Assembly: GCA_022572185.1 (NCBI GenBank)
Contig: JACZWL010000032.1
Span: 1 to 35,450, forward strand
Direction of reading: 5' to 3'
DNA length: 35,450 nt
Origin: Pseudomonadota bacterium
Lineage (GTDB): Bacteria; Pseudomonadota; Gammaproteobacteria; Steroidobacterales; Woeseiaceae
Part shown: positions 23,982 to 35,450 of the stretch, one piece after another
Layout of the letters: each line of letters starts with the position of its first letter
Numbering within the stretch: the first letter of the stretch is position 1
The notes under the pieces: model-generated
Databases searched by the model: none
What the model was told of the DNA's origin: nothing
The model's input: only the letters and a program-made list of their open reading frames with translations
Program-made: the position numbers and the translations under genes

Positions 23982-23989
<8 letters not shown>
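22688..23989 (-). CDS. preA: NAD-dependent dihydropyrimidine dehydrogenase, catalytic subunit PreA
   Basis: The 433-residue subunit reduces uracil and thymine to their 5,6-dihydro forms, the first step of reductive pyrimidine catabolism. A dihydroorotate-dehydrogenase-like FMN barrel is followed by two [4Fe-4S] clusters: C346, C349, C352, C356 and C381, C384, C387, C391. The active-site cysteine C138 in the mobile loop GCPHGMSERGMG matches the catalytic cysteine of mammalian DPD. It pairs with PreT, encoded just upstream and overlapping by 8 bases (ATGGCTGA). GGAGAG precedes ATG 23987-23989; the frame extends to 24043, but this start is better. Family, partner and neighbouring genes agree, so function is secure. 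Confidence 0.95.
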
Positions 23990-28282
<4,293 letters not shown>

Positions 28283-28314
28283 TCGCTTAAACGCTCCCGC
28301 TCCGATAACCGGCT

Positions 28315-29187
28315 CTAGCCGTCAACAAGAGGCCCATAGGTCTCGGGGCGCCGGTCACGGAAGAACTGCCAGGTGTTGCGAACTTCACGAATCATGTCGA
28401 GATCGATCTCGTGAACGAGAAGCTCATCGTCTCCATAACTGGCCTGCGCTTCGATGGTGCCGCGCGGATTGACGATATAGGTCGAGCCATAGAATTCGCC
28501 CATCTCGTCAGCCCAGGGCTCTTCCTTGCCGATGCGATTGATCGCGCCTATGAAAACGCCATTGGCGGCGGCCGACGCTGGCTGCTCCAGTTCCCAGAGA
28601 TACTTGCTGAGTCCGGCCACCGTGGCAGAAGGATTTACGATGTATTCCGCACCGTTCAATGCCAGCGCTCGCCAGCCTTCGGGAAAATGCCGGTCATAAC
28701 AGATATAAACACCGAGCTTTACATAGGCGGTATCGAAAACCGGATAGCCGAGGTCGCCCGGCTTGAAGAAAAACTTTTCGTAAAAACCCGGATCGACCTG
28801 GGGAATGTGTGTTTTGCGATATTTGCCGAGATACGTTCCATCGGCATCGATAACCGCGGCCGTATTGTAATAAACGCCTGGCATCGCCTCCTCGTAAATC
28901 GGCACAACGATGACCATATTGTGCTTCTTCGCAGTCTCCTGCATCAGCCTGGTCGTGTGGCCGTCAGGAATTTCCTCTGCTGCGGCATACCACTTTCTAT
29001 CCTGGCTCGGGCAAAAGTAGGGCTGTGTAAAAACTTCCTGGAAACAAAGGACCTGCACGCCCTGCTTTCCGGCTTCCTCGATATACGGCTTGTGAGCGTC
29101 GAGCATGATGTCCCGGATTTCATCCGGTTCCATCGATGTGTCGCCCTTGAACGCCATTTGAATCAAGCCGCACTTGAGTTTTGCCAT
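28315..29187 (-). CDS. Beta-ureidopropionase (N-carbamoyl-beta-alanine amidohydrolase), nitrilase superfamily
   Basis: The 290-residue enzyme would hydrolyse N-carbamoyl-beta-alanine (or the methyl homologue from thymine) to beta-alanine, CO2 and ammonia, step three of the pathway. The catalytic triad of carbon-nitrogen hydrolases is visible: E51 in FQEVFTQPYF, K125 in GKYRKTHIPQ and C163 in GVYICYDRHFPEGWR. The YFCPSQD and KTHIPQVDPGFYEKFFFKPGD stretches are typical of the ureidopropionase/D-carbamoylase branch. It is the first gene of the six-gene minus-strand operon that ends with cdd. N-carbamoyl-D-amino-acid hydrolase or putrescine-type amidase is an alternative, weaker given the dihydropyrimidinase and PreTA neighbours. 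Confidence 0.92.
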   Translation of the reverse strand: MAKLKCGLIQMAFKGDTSMEPDEIRDIMLDAHKPYIEEAGKQGVQVLCFQEVFTQPYFCPSQDRKWYAAAEEIPDGHTTRLMQETAKKHNMVIVVPIYEEAMPGVYYNTAAVIDADGTYLGKYRKTHIPQVDPGFYEKFFFKPGDLGYPVFDTAYVKLGVYICYDRHFPEGWRALALNGAEYIVNPSATVAGLSKYLWELEQPASAAANGVFIGAINRIGKEEPWADEMGEFYGSTYIVNPRGTIEAQASYGDDELLVHEIDLDMIREVRNTWQFFRDRRPETYGPLVDG

Positions 29188-29314
29188 GACGGGTCTCTTG
29201 CAGGTGATAGGGTCGCCAGTCTCATGATCATGCCGGCGGCAGGTTTTTCTTATTTCAGGCCCTCAAGCATACGCTTTTCGGTGTTTCCGGCACAGCTTGA
29301 AGAGAGAAAAACAC

Positions 29315-29329
29315 TTGTTGTTTCAACAA
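29315..29329. promoter_or_regulatory. Perfect short inverted repeat upstream of the pyrimidine operon
   Basis: TTGTTG-TTT-CAACAA (29315-29329) is a perfect 6-3-6 inverted repeat about 130 bases upstream of the nitrilase start and 12 bases past the stop of the nucleotidase gene. On the minus strand it is followed by GTGTTTTTC, so it might be a weak terminator for the nucleotidase or an operator for the operon. The two uses cannot be told apart by eye. Confidence 0.35.
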
Positions 29330-29340
29330 TTCGCGCGTTC

Positions 29341-30150
29341 TTATTCGAATGTCGTCCAGGAGCCATGCATCGGATTCGGCAGTACATACCATCCGGCCCC
29401 CCAATATCTGTGGAAAAGTTCTGTCTTGCTCTGACGGCTGGCCGCCGTCGCGGCCTCCGTGCATGGCTTATGGACTTTTTTCCGGACGCAGGGGATAAAG
29501 TCACTCAGGTCATCGCCGATCAACATGATGATTCTGTAGTCCTGCGCGATGAGATCTCGCCGAATAACTTTTTCCCGATCCCAATTCGGCCTTTCATTTG
29601 CCATCATCACATGATCTGAATCCGCAGGAATGCCCGCCTCAACGAGGTCCTGAACAGTGATTGCTTCCTGCGGGCAGGGACCGGGTATCTGGGGTTTCCT
29701 CCTGCACGGCCGGTTGGTGACGAAAAACAGTTCGACGCCATGTTCTCTCGCCAGCTTCACAAATTCTACTGCGCCCGGAACTGCGGTGGCTCTGTTGTTC
29801 GCATTCCACTCATTGAGCATGCTGTTCGTGAATGGCGGCTTGAGTTTTTCCTGAAAACTCACGTTGCTGACCAGGGTCTCATCGACATCAAAAACGATCG
29901 CGGGAGGCAATTCTCCATAACTTTTTTGCCCGGGCATTGCGGTCCAGGACTTATCGGCAACCAGGCCCGGAAGATCGTCACTTGCAACTCGATAAACCTG
30001 CATCGCAATGGCATCGAACTCCGCGGCATCCCGCACCCATAGAATTCCCGGATGTGGCCCGGCATCGGTATCCGTTCCTGAGGTACACGCGAACAACAAG
30101 GCAGTCGCTTGCGTTATTAACAATAGCCTGATCGATTTATTTCTCATCAT
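29341..30150 (-). CDS. HAD acid phosphatase/5'-nucleotidase lipoprotein, e(P4)-type
   Basis: The 269-residue lipoprotein resembles Haemophilus e(P4) and class C acid phosphatases, which dephosphorylate nucleoside monophosphates and NMN at the cell surface. The signal peptide ends in the lipobox L-F-A-C (Cys22). The HAD motif I reads VFDVDETLVSN with D88 and D90; motif II lies in VELFFVTNRPC (T), and the acidic motif IV is IGDDLSDF. The C-terminal HRYWGAGWYVLPNPMHGSW is a family end signature. Released nucleosides would be taken up by the CNT transporter encoded at 19 kb. It is divergent from a UshA-type nucleotidase gene across 93 bases. ATG 30150 and the adjacent ATG are both possible starts. 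Confidence 0.88.
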   Translation of the reverse strand: MMRNKSIRLLLITQATALLFACTSGTDTDAGPHPGILWVRDAAEFDAIAMQVYRVASDDLPGLVADKSWTAMPGQKSYGELPPAIVFDVDETLVSNVSFQEKLKPPFTNSMLNEWNANNRATAVPGAVEFVKLAREHGVELFFVTNRPCRRKPQIPGPCPQEAITVQDLVEAGIPADSDHVMMANERPNWDREKVIRRDLIAQDYRIIMLIGDDLSDFIPCVRKKVHKPCTEAATAASRQSKTELFHRYWGAGWYVLPNPMHGSWTTFE

Positions 30151-30175
30151 GTCCTGGCGGGTATTTATACGTAGC

Positions 30176-30187
30176 TCATTATAATGA
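30176..30187. promoter_or_regulatory. Palindrome with -10-like boxes on both strands between two nucleotidase genes
   Basis: TCATTATAATGA is a perfect 12-base palindrome in the 93-base gap between the divergent nucleotidase genes. It contains TATAAT on each strand (30180-30185 forward, 30183-30178 reverse), suggesting paired divergent promoters. No convincing -35 element was found at the proper distance on either side, so an activator-dependent promoter or a chance palindrome remains possible. Confidence 0.35.
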
Positions 30188-30243
30188 ATAGGCGCGTATC
30201 ATGACATCTGGCATAACACATCAAGAAACGTTCGGAATCTGGC

Positions 30244-31857
30244 ATGATAAAACTTCCCAAATATCAGTCGATGATTTTCATATTCCTGGTGGCATGTTCT
30301 CCGGGAGGTGACAGTACACCCGAAGCTGTAGAGCCTTCGGGCACACTGACTTTTATTCATCTCAACGATACCTACCGAATTGATGCAGTGGAAGAAGGGC
30401 GGGCTGGTGGATTCGGCCGTGTCGTCACGATAATTCGAGAGCTTAAGCGACAAGGCAATGACGTTCGCATATTGCAGGGCGGCGACTTTCTTTTCCCGTC
30501 ACTCGAAAGTCAATTGTGGCAGGGAGAGCAAATGGTCGATGCTTTCAATTTCATGGACAATATTGCACCGATGTATGTCGTGCCGGGAAATCACGAATTC
30601 GATCGCAGAGGCCCCGAAGCCGTCATAAACGCAGTCCGACTGTCCGAGTTCGACTGGCTTGGAGACAATGTGCGGCTGCTTACCGGTAACGAGGCCATCG
30701 ATCAGAGCTTGCAGACCGGGTTTGTCTTCGAATCGGGCGGCAACAAGATCGGCATCTTCGCATTGACAATACATCAGGACGATGGCGGTAACGACCGGGA
30801 CTACGCGCCGATCGATCGCGACTACGTCGGTATTGCCGAGGCGTCGATCAAGCGTCTGGAGGCGAAAAACGTTGATGCGATCATCGGCCTGACGCATTTG
30901 CATTTATGGACTGACAAGGAAATCGCCAAACTCAAAGCCAGCCATCCGCGATTTCTGTTTATTGCGGGCGGTCATGAACACGAACCTCAACACGAAGCTG
31001 CAACGGAAGAGTCAGCCGAGATCGTCAAAGGCGCTTCGAATGCAAGGACAATCTGGCAAATCGATGTCAGCTTCCCGGAGGATGGTGGTATTCCGGAAAT
31101 CGTGACCAAAAGGATAAAGCTGGACGAAACCGTCGCTACCGATGCTGACTACGAGATTCTCGAGACCCGGTGGCGCCGGAAATTGCTCGAGAAAATCCCG
31201 TTCCTGCCGGCACAAATCGGCACCGCTGCTGTACGACTCGATGCCCGGGAAGTAACGATCAGAAATGAAGAAAGCAGTTGGGCCAACTTCATCGTTGATC
31301 AGATGCGCTCCGCATTCGGTGAACCAGCCGCGGACTTCGCTTTTGTCAACAGCGGTACTCTTCGCATTGACGACTACATTGCAGAGGACATCACCTTTGA
31401 AGACATTGGCCGGACCTTCGGTTTCTCTTCTTACTTGCGGCACCTCGTCCTGACCGGTAGCGACTTCAAGGCAGTTATGGAAGCCGGTTACAGGGGCACC
31501 GGCCCCAGTATGGGTTATTTCCCGCAAATCTCGGGCTTCCGCGTCTGTGTCGACCGAAGTCAGCCTGACGGGGACAGGATCATCCAGCTACAGTTGCCCG
31601 CCGGGAGCGAATGGGACGACATCGAGCCAGATGCGGACTACCTCGTGGTGGCCCCGGACTTTCTGTACCGGGGAGGGGATGGCTACGACTTCTCCAGGGC
31701 GCGCGATGTATCGCGACCAGGATCGGAGCTCAAGTACCTCGTCCTCGATGCCATCATCCGCGCCCAGGCTGCGGGAGAGACGATAGGTGAGCCCGTTAAT
31801 CCAGACGATTCGCGGATAGCGATGCTCGCGGAAGGTCAGGACAAGTGTTTTGATTAA
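30244..31857 (+). CDS. UshA-type 5'-nucleotidase/metallophosphatase lipoprotein
   Basis: The 537-residue exported enzyme has an N-terminal calcineurin-like metallophosphatase domain (about 30-290) and a 5'-nucleotidase C-terminal domain (about 320-500), the UshA/NadN architecture that hydrolyses nucleotides to nucleosides. Metal-site motifs are LQGGDFLFPS, VPGNHEFDRRG and FIAGGHEHEPQ. The first motif, usually NDxHG, reads HLNDTYRID, with tyrosine in place of the histidine ligand; I recall this ND-x-Y form from a recurrent sub-group. The nucleotide-binding domain shows AFVNSGTLRID and the terminal PDFLYRGGDGYDF. The signal peptide is short, with lipobox L-V-A-C (Cys18). It is convergent with the TonB receptor gene, sharing a terminator, and probably supplies the same uptake system. 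Confidence 0.88.
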   Translation: MIKLPKYQSMIFIFLVACSPGGDSTPEAVEPSGTLTFIHLNDTYRIDAVEEGRAGGFGRVVTIIRELKRQGNDVRILQGGDFLFPSLESQLWQGEQMVDAFNFMDNIAPMYVVPGNHEFDRRGPEAVINAVRLSEFDWLGDNVRLLTGNEAIDQSLQTGFVFESGGNKIGIFALTIHQDDGGNDRDYAPIDRDYVGIAEASIKRLEAKNVDAIIGLTHLHLWTDKEIAKLKASHPRFLFIAGGHEHEPQHEAATEESAEIVKGASNARTIWQIDVSFPEDGGIPEIVTKRIKLDETVATDADYEILETRWRRKLLEKIPFLPAQIGTAAVRLDAREVTIRNEESSWANFIVDQMRSAFGEPAADFAFVNSGTLRIDDYIAEDITFEDIGRTFGFSSYLRHLVLTGSDFKAVMEAGYRGTGPSMGYFPQISGFRVCVDRSQPDGDRIIQLQLPAGSEWDDIEPDADYLVVAPDFLYRGGDGYDFSRARDVSRPGSELKYLVLDAIIRAQAAGETIGEPVNPDDSRIAMLAEGQDKCFD

Positions 31858-31873
31858 CAGGGACGGACCCCAA

Positions 31874-31909
31874 CAAAAAAAGGCGGCCCGGAGGCCGCCT
31901 TGGTCTTTT
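31874..31909. terminator. Bidirectional intrinsic terminator
   Basis: AGGCGGCC (31881-31888) and GGCCGCCT (31893-31900) form a perfect 8-bp GC-rich stem with loop CGGA. A seven-A run lies before it (a T-run for the minus strand) and TGGTCTTTT follows on the plus strand. It lies between the convergent nucleotidase and TonB receptor genes and can end both transcripts, best for the receptor. Confidence 0.88.
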
Positions 31910-31926
31910 CAGCTATCGCTATTCGC

Positions 31927-34900
31927 TTAGAACTTGTACTTGACTCCAAGCTGGATGCGATAGACCGAATCGTCAACATCGGTATCAAGTCCTCTGTCCC
32001 GCCAGCTTGTGATGACAAACTGGTCGGTATTGGATATCGCGGCCGCGTTCCGCTCATCAATTGTAAGAACCGGACTACCTTCCTGAATGTCACCGGTGTC
32101 GGCATATCGCTTGACGTTATTGTCGTCCCCGAACAGGTTCAGGACATTCTCGATATCGAGGAATACCCGGAATGTATGGCCTTCTCCCCAGGGTACCGGG
32201 AAATCCTGTTGGATGCGGATATCGAGATCAGAGCTCCAGGGACTGTTAAACCCGTTCTTCGGGGCGATGCCTCCGGCGAATCTGCTCAGGCCCGAACGAT
32301 CAAGAAAAGTGAAGAGGCCATCCACCTCTTGTTGGCTAAGGTTTGAGAAATCCATCAACGGGTCGGTGGGTCCGGTCGGCACGTACAACAGCACGCTTTC
32401 TTCATCGTCCGAGTCGCCGAAATACTCCTCCACCGTGTCGTCTTCATAGGTATAACTGAACGGACGCCCGGAGCGACGATTGAAGAACAGGCCAACAGAA
32501 GTCGCATGGTCGCCAGACCAGTAGTGCTTGAAGCTCATCCGGAGCACGATGTTGTGCTCGTTAGCCCAAAGCGCGGGCCCCAGCCTGATGTCGTTGATCC
32601 TTGCCGTTGCAACTTCTTCGTAGCTCGAGCCTGCTGTCGAGCTGTTGACCGGATTGCCGACCTCTGCGTCCAGATAGGCATAGCCTAAGCTGAAATTGAG
32701 AGACGTCCTGTCGGAAAATTCAAAATCCTTCGCGAACTGGATCGCAAGTGATTTAGTCGATCCCTCGACGCCGTTCGTCATCAGGATATCCTGATTACTG
32801 TTGCCAGTATCATCACACGGTCCGCCATTGGTACCGGCGTTGCTGAAGCCTTGACGTATGCCATTGAACGTTGCGGTACATCCGGGCTGTAACGGGTCGA
32901 CCTCAAAGAACTGCGGACGCCCATCCGGCAGCGTAACGCCGTTAGGGGTTAGCCTCAGGTCAATCCAGTCGACCGCATCCTTGTGATCCGTGTAGATGTA
33001 GTCGACCTGGATTTCCCAGTCATTCAGGAAACTGCTGTTCGTTTCAGTCACGTGATTGAGACCGATACTCCAGCGCTCGTTCGACGGCAAATCAAAGTTG
33101 GGGTCGACCGCAGCAACTGCACCGGTGTTGGCATTGGCGCTGTTCGCGGCTGCTTGTGGGATACAGCTGGGAAGGCCGGTGAACTGACCGCCAGCGTCCG
33201 TGACTTGCAGGTCAGCAGCTGTACATGGGGCGTCCGTAGGGTCGCGTGAGCCGAGCCCGAACCCGCCTGCTCCGATCGCACCGCCGAAATTCTGGTACGC
33301 GTTGGCGAAGTGGACGGTCGGATCGCCGCCGCCGAATACGCCGAAACCGGCGCTGAGCTGTGTCGAACCCCACTTGCTCGTCGGCAAGTCCCAGGTCAGG
33401 CCGATTCGCGGCTGAAGGAGGTCCAGTCCATCGAAGCTCTGGGTATTCCCGAATCCATAGCGCTGCTCGAAAACGGGGTTCGCGGTCGGAATATCACTCG
33501 AACTGTATTCGTCGAAACGCAGGCCGACGACCAGCGTCACGGAATTGCTTACCTGCCATTCGTCCTGCAGGTAGAAGCTGTCGATTTCGCGCTCGAATGT
33601 CGCTGCTGCGTCGGCTGGGTTTTGGGTAAACGAGCCGTTCATCACAATTAAGTTGGCCGTACCCGCCTGCAATGCGGCGGTGTCGTCGAAGGCGATCGTG
33701 CCGGTTGCATCCGGTATGAACAGGTTGAAGATATCGCGCGTCTCGCGCTCGACGCCGAAGGTCAGCGTATGGTCGCCCAAAACCAGATCCGCGGACAGCT
33801 TGAATTGTTCGATGTCATACTGGAGGTCGTTCGCGGAGCGGAAGAATCCCGGACCGCTCGTGAAGATATCTCCGACCTCGATACGAACTATGGGGTTGGC
33901 GTCCTGCGCTTCACCGCCGCGGACCGGTCCCTGGATATCGATTACGTCAAAAAAGGAATAGCGAAACTCGGTCGAGAAATTGTCGGTCCAGTCCGAGAAT
34001 ACGCGCAGCGATATCGTGTCCTGATCGATGCCTTCAAACTCAAAGTTGTCTTCAAACGTGAAACCGCCAAACCCGAGATCGTCGGGATCCATATTCAGCT
34101 CCTCGAGTTTGGTGTACGTCAACGCGGCGCGATGCTGGTCGTTGATATTCCAGTCGAGTCGCGCGAAGGTGCGTTCACTGGCCTGCGGCAGGGTCTTGAC
34201 GATTGGGCCCACGTCGCGCCCGTATTGACTCGACAGGATGCCGGCAATTGTATTCGCGTCCGCTTCTGTCAGCCAGGCCTCATTGGCGAATCCGCAGCCG
34301 ATGCATCCCGAGTTCTGTATGCCGGCTTCATCCGTCTCTTCGTAAGCGACGGAAAAAAACAGCTTGTCCTTGATGATCGGACCGCTAAAGTCGAAGCCAA
34401 AGTTTTTGTCTTCGAAGGGATCGGTAATGACCGTGACGCCGTCGAGCTTGCTCCCGGTCAAACTGTCATCGTTGTACAGATAAAACGCGGAGCCATGGAA
34501 TTCGTTCGACCCTGGCTTGGTAACGATATTGATGGCGCAACCCGTGAACTGGCTGTACTGGACGTCGATCGGCGCAAATTCGACCGATGCCGAGGCGACC
34601 ATGTCGAACGGAACCGGAAACGCAAAACGTGCCGACGTTCCCGTTCCCTCGTTCAGCCCGAAGCCGTCATTTGCAAGGCTGCCGTCGATCGTAATGGCGT
34701 TTGAACGGGAGTTGCCGCCCAGGCAGTTGATGCCGGAACCGGCGCCATTGTCTTGGCGCGAGATGCTGACGCGCGGGTCCATACGAATGACGTCGCGGAT
34801 CTGCCGGGCGATGCTCGGCATTGCCTCGATATCCGCGAGAGTGAACGCCGATCCGGGGCCGAGCGCAAGTTTAGCACCAGCAATCAAGGAAGATTCGGTA

Positions 34901-35289
34901 ACGATAATTTCATCAACCGCCCCGGCTGCTTCTTCCAGGGCGATATTAAAAGTGGCTGCCGCAGACAAATCCACATACACGTCTGTGATAAGAGCGTCTT
35001 TGAACTGAGCCGAGGAGACACCAATCGTGTATGGACCGCCTACGGCAAGGCCGCGAACGTTGAATGACCCGCTGTCGGTCGTAGTGACTCTACGAGTGGC
35101 ACCCGTTCGGGTGTCCGTAACCGTAAGCGTCTCACCCGCAACGGGCGCGCCGGAAGGCGATTGCACGGTGCCGCGAACAGATCCTGTAATTTCCTGTGCA
35201 CCAACAGTAAATGGAATTGCCAACATAAATACGGCGAGCCCTGCCACCAGTTTGAATTTCGAAAGTAAGGAGCTGATCTTGTTATTCAT
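31927..35289 (-). CDS. Oar-like TonB-dependent outer-membrane receptor
   Basis: The 1120-residue protein has a signal peptide (NNKISSLLSKFKLVAGLAVF, cleaved after about VGAQ), an N-terminal carboxypeptidase-regulatory-like beta-sandwich (about 33-115: EITGSVRGTVQSPSGAPVAG and GSFNVRGLAVGGPYTIGV), a TonB plug (about 120-260, with DEIIVTESSL as TonB-box-like start and NAITIDGSLANDGFG, then CAINIVTKPGSNEFHG) and a long beta-barrel ending in the outer-membrane consensus IQLGVKYKF. This is the Oar/Cna-type layout used to import large or oligomeric substrates. GGGGATC precedes ATG 35287-35289; the frame extends to 35388 but without a signal peptide. Substrate is unknown; its position at the end of a nucleotide-scavenging island makes nucleic acid fragments a reasonable guess. 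Confidence 0.9.
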   Translation of the reverse strand: MNNKISSLLSKFKLVAGLAVFMLAIPFTVGAQEITGSVRGTVQSPSGAPVAGETLTVTDTRTGATRRVTTTDSGSFNVRGLAVGGPYTIGVSSAQFKDALITDVYVDLSAAATFNIALEEAAGAVDEIIVTESSLIAGAKLALGPGSAFTLADIEAMPSIARQIRDVIRMDPRVSISRQDNGAGSGINCLGGNSRSNAITIDGSLANDGFGLNEGTGTSARFAFPVPFDMVASASVEFAPIDVQYSQFTGCAINIVTKPGSNEFHGSAFYLYNDDSLTGSKLDGVTVITDPFEDKNFGFDFSGPIIKDKLFFSVAYEETDEAGIQNSGCIGCGFANEAWLTEADANTIAGILSSQYGRDVGPIVKTLPQASERTFARLDWNINDQHRAALTYTKLEELNMDPDDLGFGGFTFEDNFEFEGIDQDTISLRVFSDWTDNFSTEFRYSFFDVIDIQGPVRGGEAQDANPIVRIEVGDIFTSGPGFFRSANDLQYDIEQFKLSADLVLGDHTLTFGVERETRDIFNLFIPDATGTIAFDDTAALQAGTANLIVMNGSFTQNPADAAATFEREIDSFYLQDEWQVSNSVTLVVGLRFDEYSSSDIPTANPVFEQRYGFGNTQSFDGLDLLQPRIGLTWDLPTSKWGSTQLSAGFGVFGGGDPTVHFANAYQNFGGAIGAGGFGLGSRDPTDAPCTAADLQVTDAGGQFTGLPSCIPQAAANSANANTGAVAAVDPNFDLPSNERWSIGLNHVTETNSSFLNDWEIQVDYIYTDHKDAVDWIDLRLTPNGVTLPDGRPQFFEVDPLQPGCTATFNGIRQGFSNAGTNGGPCDDTGNSNQDILMTNGVEGSTKSLAIQFAKDFEFSDRTSLNFSLGYAYLDAEVGNPVNSSTAGSSYEEVATARINDIRLGPALWANEHNIVLRMSFKHYWSGDHATSVGLFFNRRSGRPFSYTYEDDTVEEYFGDSDDEESVLLYVPTGPTDPLMDFSNLSQQEVDGLFTFLDRSGLSRFAGGIAPKNGFNSPWSSDLDIRIQQDFPVPWGEGHTFRVFLDIENVLNLFGDDNNVKRYADTGDIQEGSPVLTIDERNAAAISNTDQFVITSWRDRGLDTDVDDSVYRIQLGVKYKF

Positions 35290-35450
35290 GATTGATCCCC
35301 GTGATCGAGAAGGAGCGGCATCATAGAGTCGCGATGTGACACAGATTTCGCTCTGCAAAAATACGGAAAATCTGCCGCTTTTGAGCAAGCAGAAGATCCG
35401 TCTTCGTTATTTTGTTGTAAATCTAACGCCTCTAATAAGCGTGCGCAATA

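Noticed and set aside
28411-29619. Open frame of 402 codons on the plus strand
   Set aside because: It lies antisense to the nitrilase gene, whose triad and family motifs are clear, and runs on into the nucleotidase gene; its translation is low-complexity and without motifs.
33769-34704. Open frame of 311 codons on the plus strand inside the receptor gene
   Set aside because: Antisense to the TonB receptor; the receptor frame has full family architecture, and the antisense product has no recognisable domain.

Overview
The window looks like chromosomal DNA of a heterotrophic, Gram-negative, moderately GC-rich bacterium, most likely a gammaproteobacterium. The evidence is an Oar-type TonB-dependent receptor, several lipoprotein signal peptides with L-x-A-C type lipoboxes, a Na+/solute symporter, an ECF sigma factor and gammaproteobacterial-type nucleoside salvage enzymes. 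The assignment below class level is inference. No rRNA, tRNA, phage, transposase or CRISPR was seen.

Region 1 (1-5 kb): a DUF885 lipoprotein (-) is divergent from a CDP-alcohol phosphatidyltransferase of the phosphatidylserine synthase type. That gene is followed closely by a class-III PLP enzyme resembling ethanolamine-phosphate phospho-lyase, then a DgoA/Eda-like aldolase homologue in which the Schiff-base lysine is replaced by arginine. Region 2 (5-6 kb): a StbD/StbE (RelB/RelE-like) toxin-antitoxin pair with its own promoter and palindrome, plus a tiny 39-residue gene on the other strand. Region 3 (6-10.9 kb): a PutP-like symporter behind a 16-codon leader ORF, a secreted protein of unknown function, an ECF sigma factor overlapping a probable membrane anti-sigma protein, a perfect 50-bp palindrome, and phosphopentomutase (deoB). 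Region 4 (11-15 kb): a PqqB-like metallo-beta-lactamase-fold protein, a Fic protein with an N-terminal winged helix and an array of dyads over its promoter, an EamA transporter and a small membrane protein.

Region 5 (15-35.3 kb) is a dense nucleotide and nucleoside scavenging island. Two surface or periplasmic lipoprotein nucleotidases (a HAD e(P4)-type and a UshA-type, divergent from each other) would make nucleosides. An exported amidohydrolase of the SAH/MTA deaminase family may deaminate purine nucleosides. A + strand operon (PHYHD1-like Fe(II)/2-oxoglutarate oxygenase, thymidine phosphorylase, CNT nucleoside transporter, nucleoside hydrolase, ribokinase) imports and splits nucleosides. 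A convergent - strand operon (beta-ureidopropionase-like nitrilase, NCS1 nucleobase permease, dihydropyrimidinase, PreT, PreA, cytidine deaminase) carries the complete reductive pyrimidine pathway down to beta-alanine. An Oar-like TonB receptor ends the window. The two operons collide in a 54-bp-period palindromic repeat array that also forms the ribokinase C-terminus.

The most interesting candidate for new biology is the PHYHD1-like oxygenase whose stop codon overlaps the start of thymidine phosphorylase. It suggests an oxidative step on nucleosides or bases that is not part of the textbook pathway. Second is the Fic protein with glutamine at the catalytic-histidine position and helically phased operator-like sites in its own promoter.
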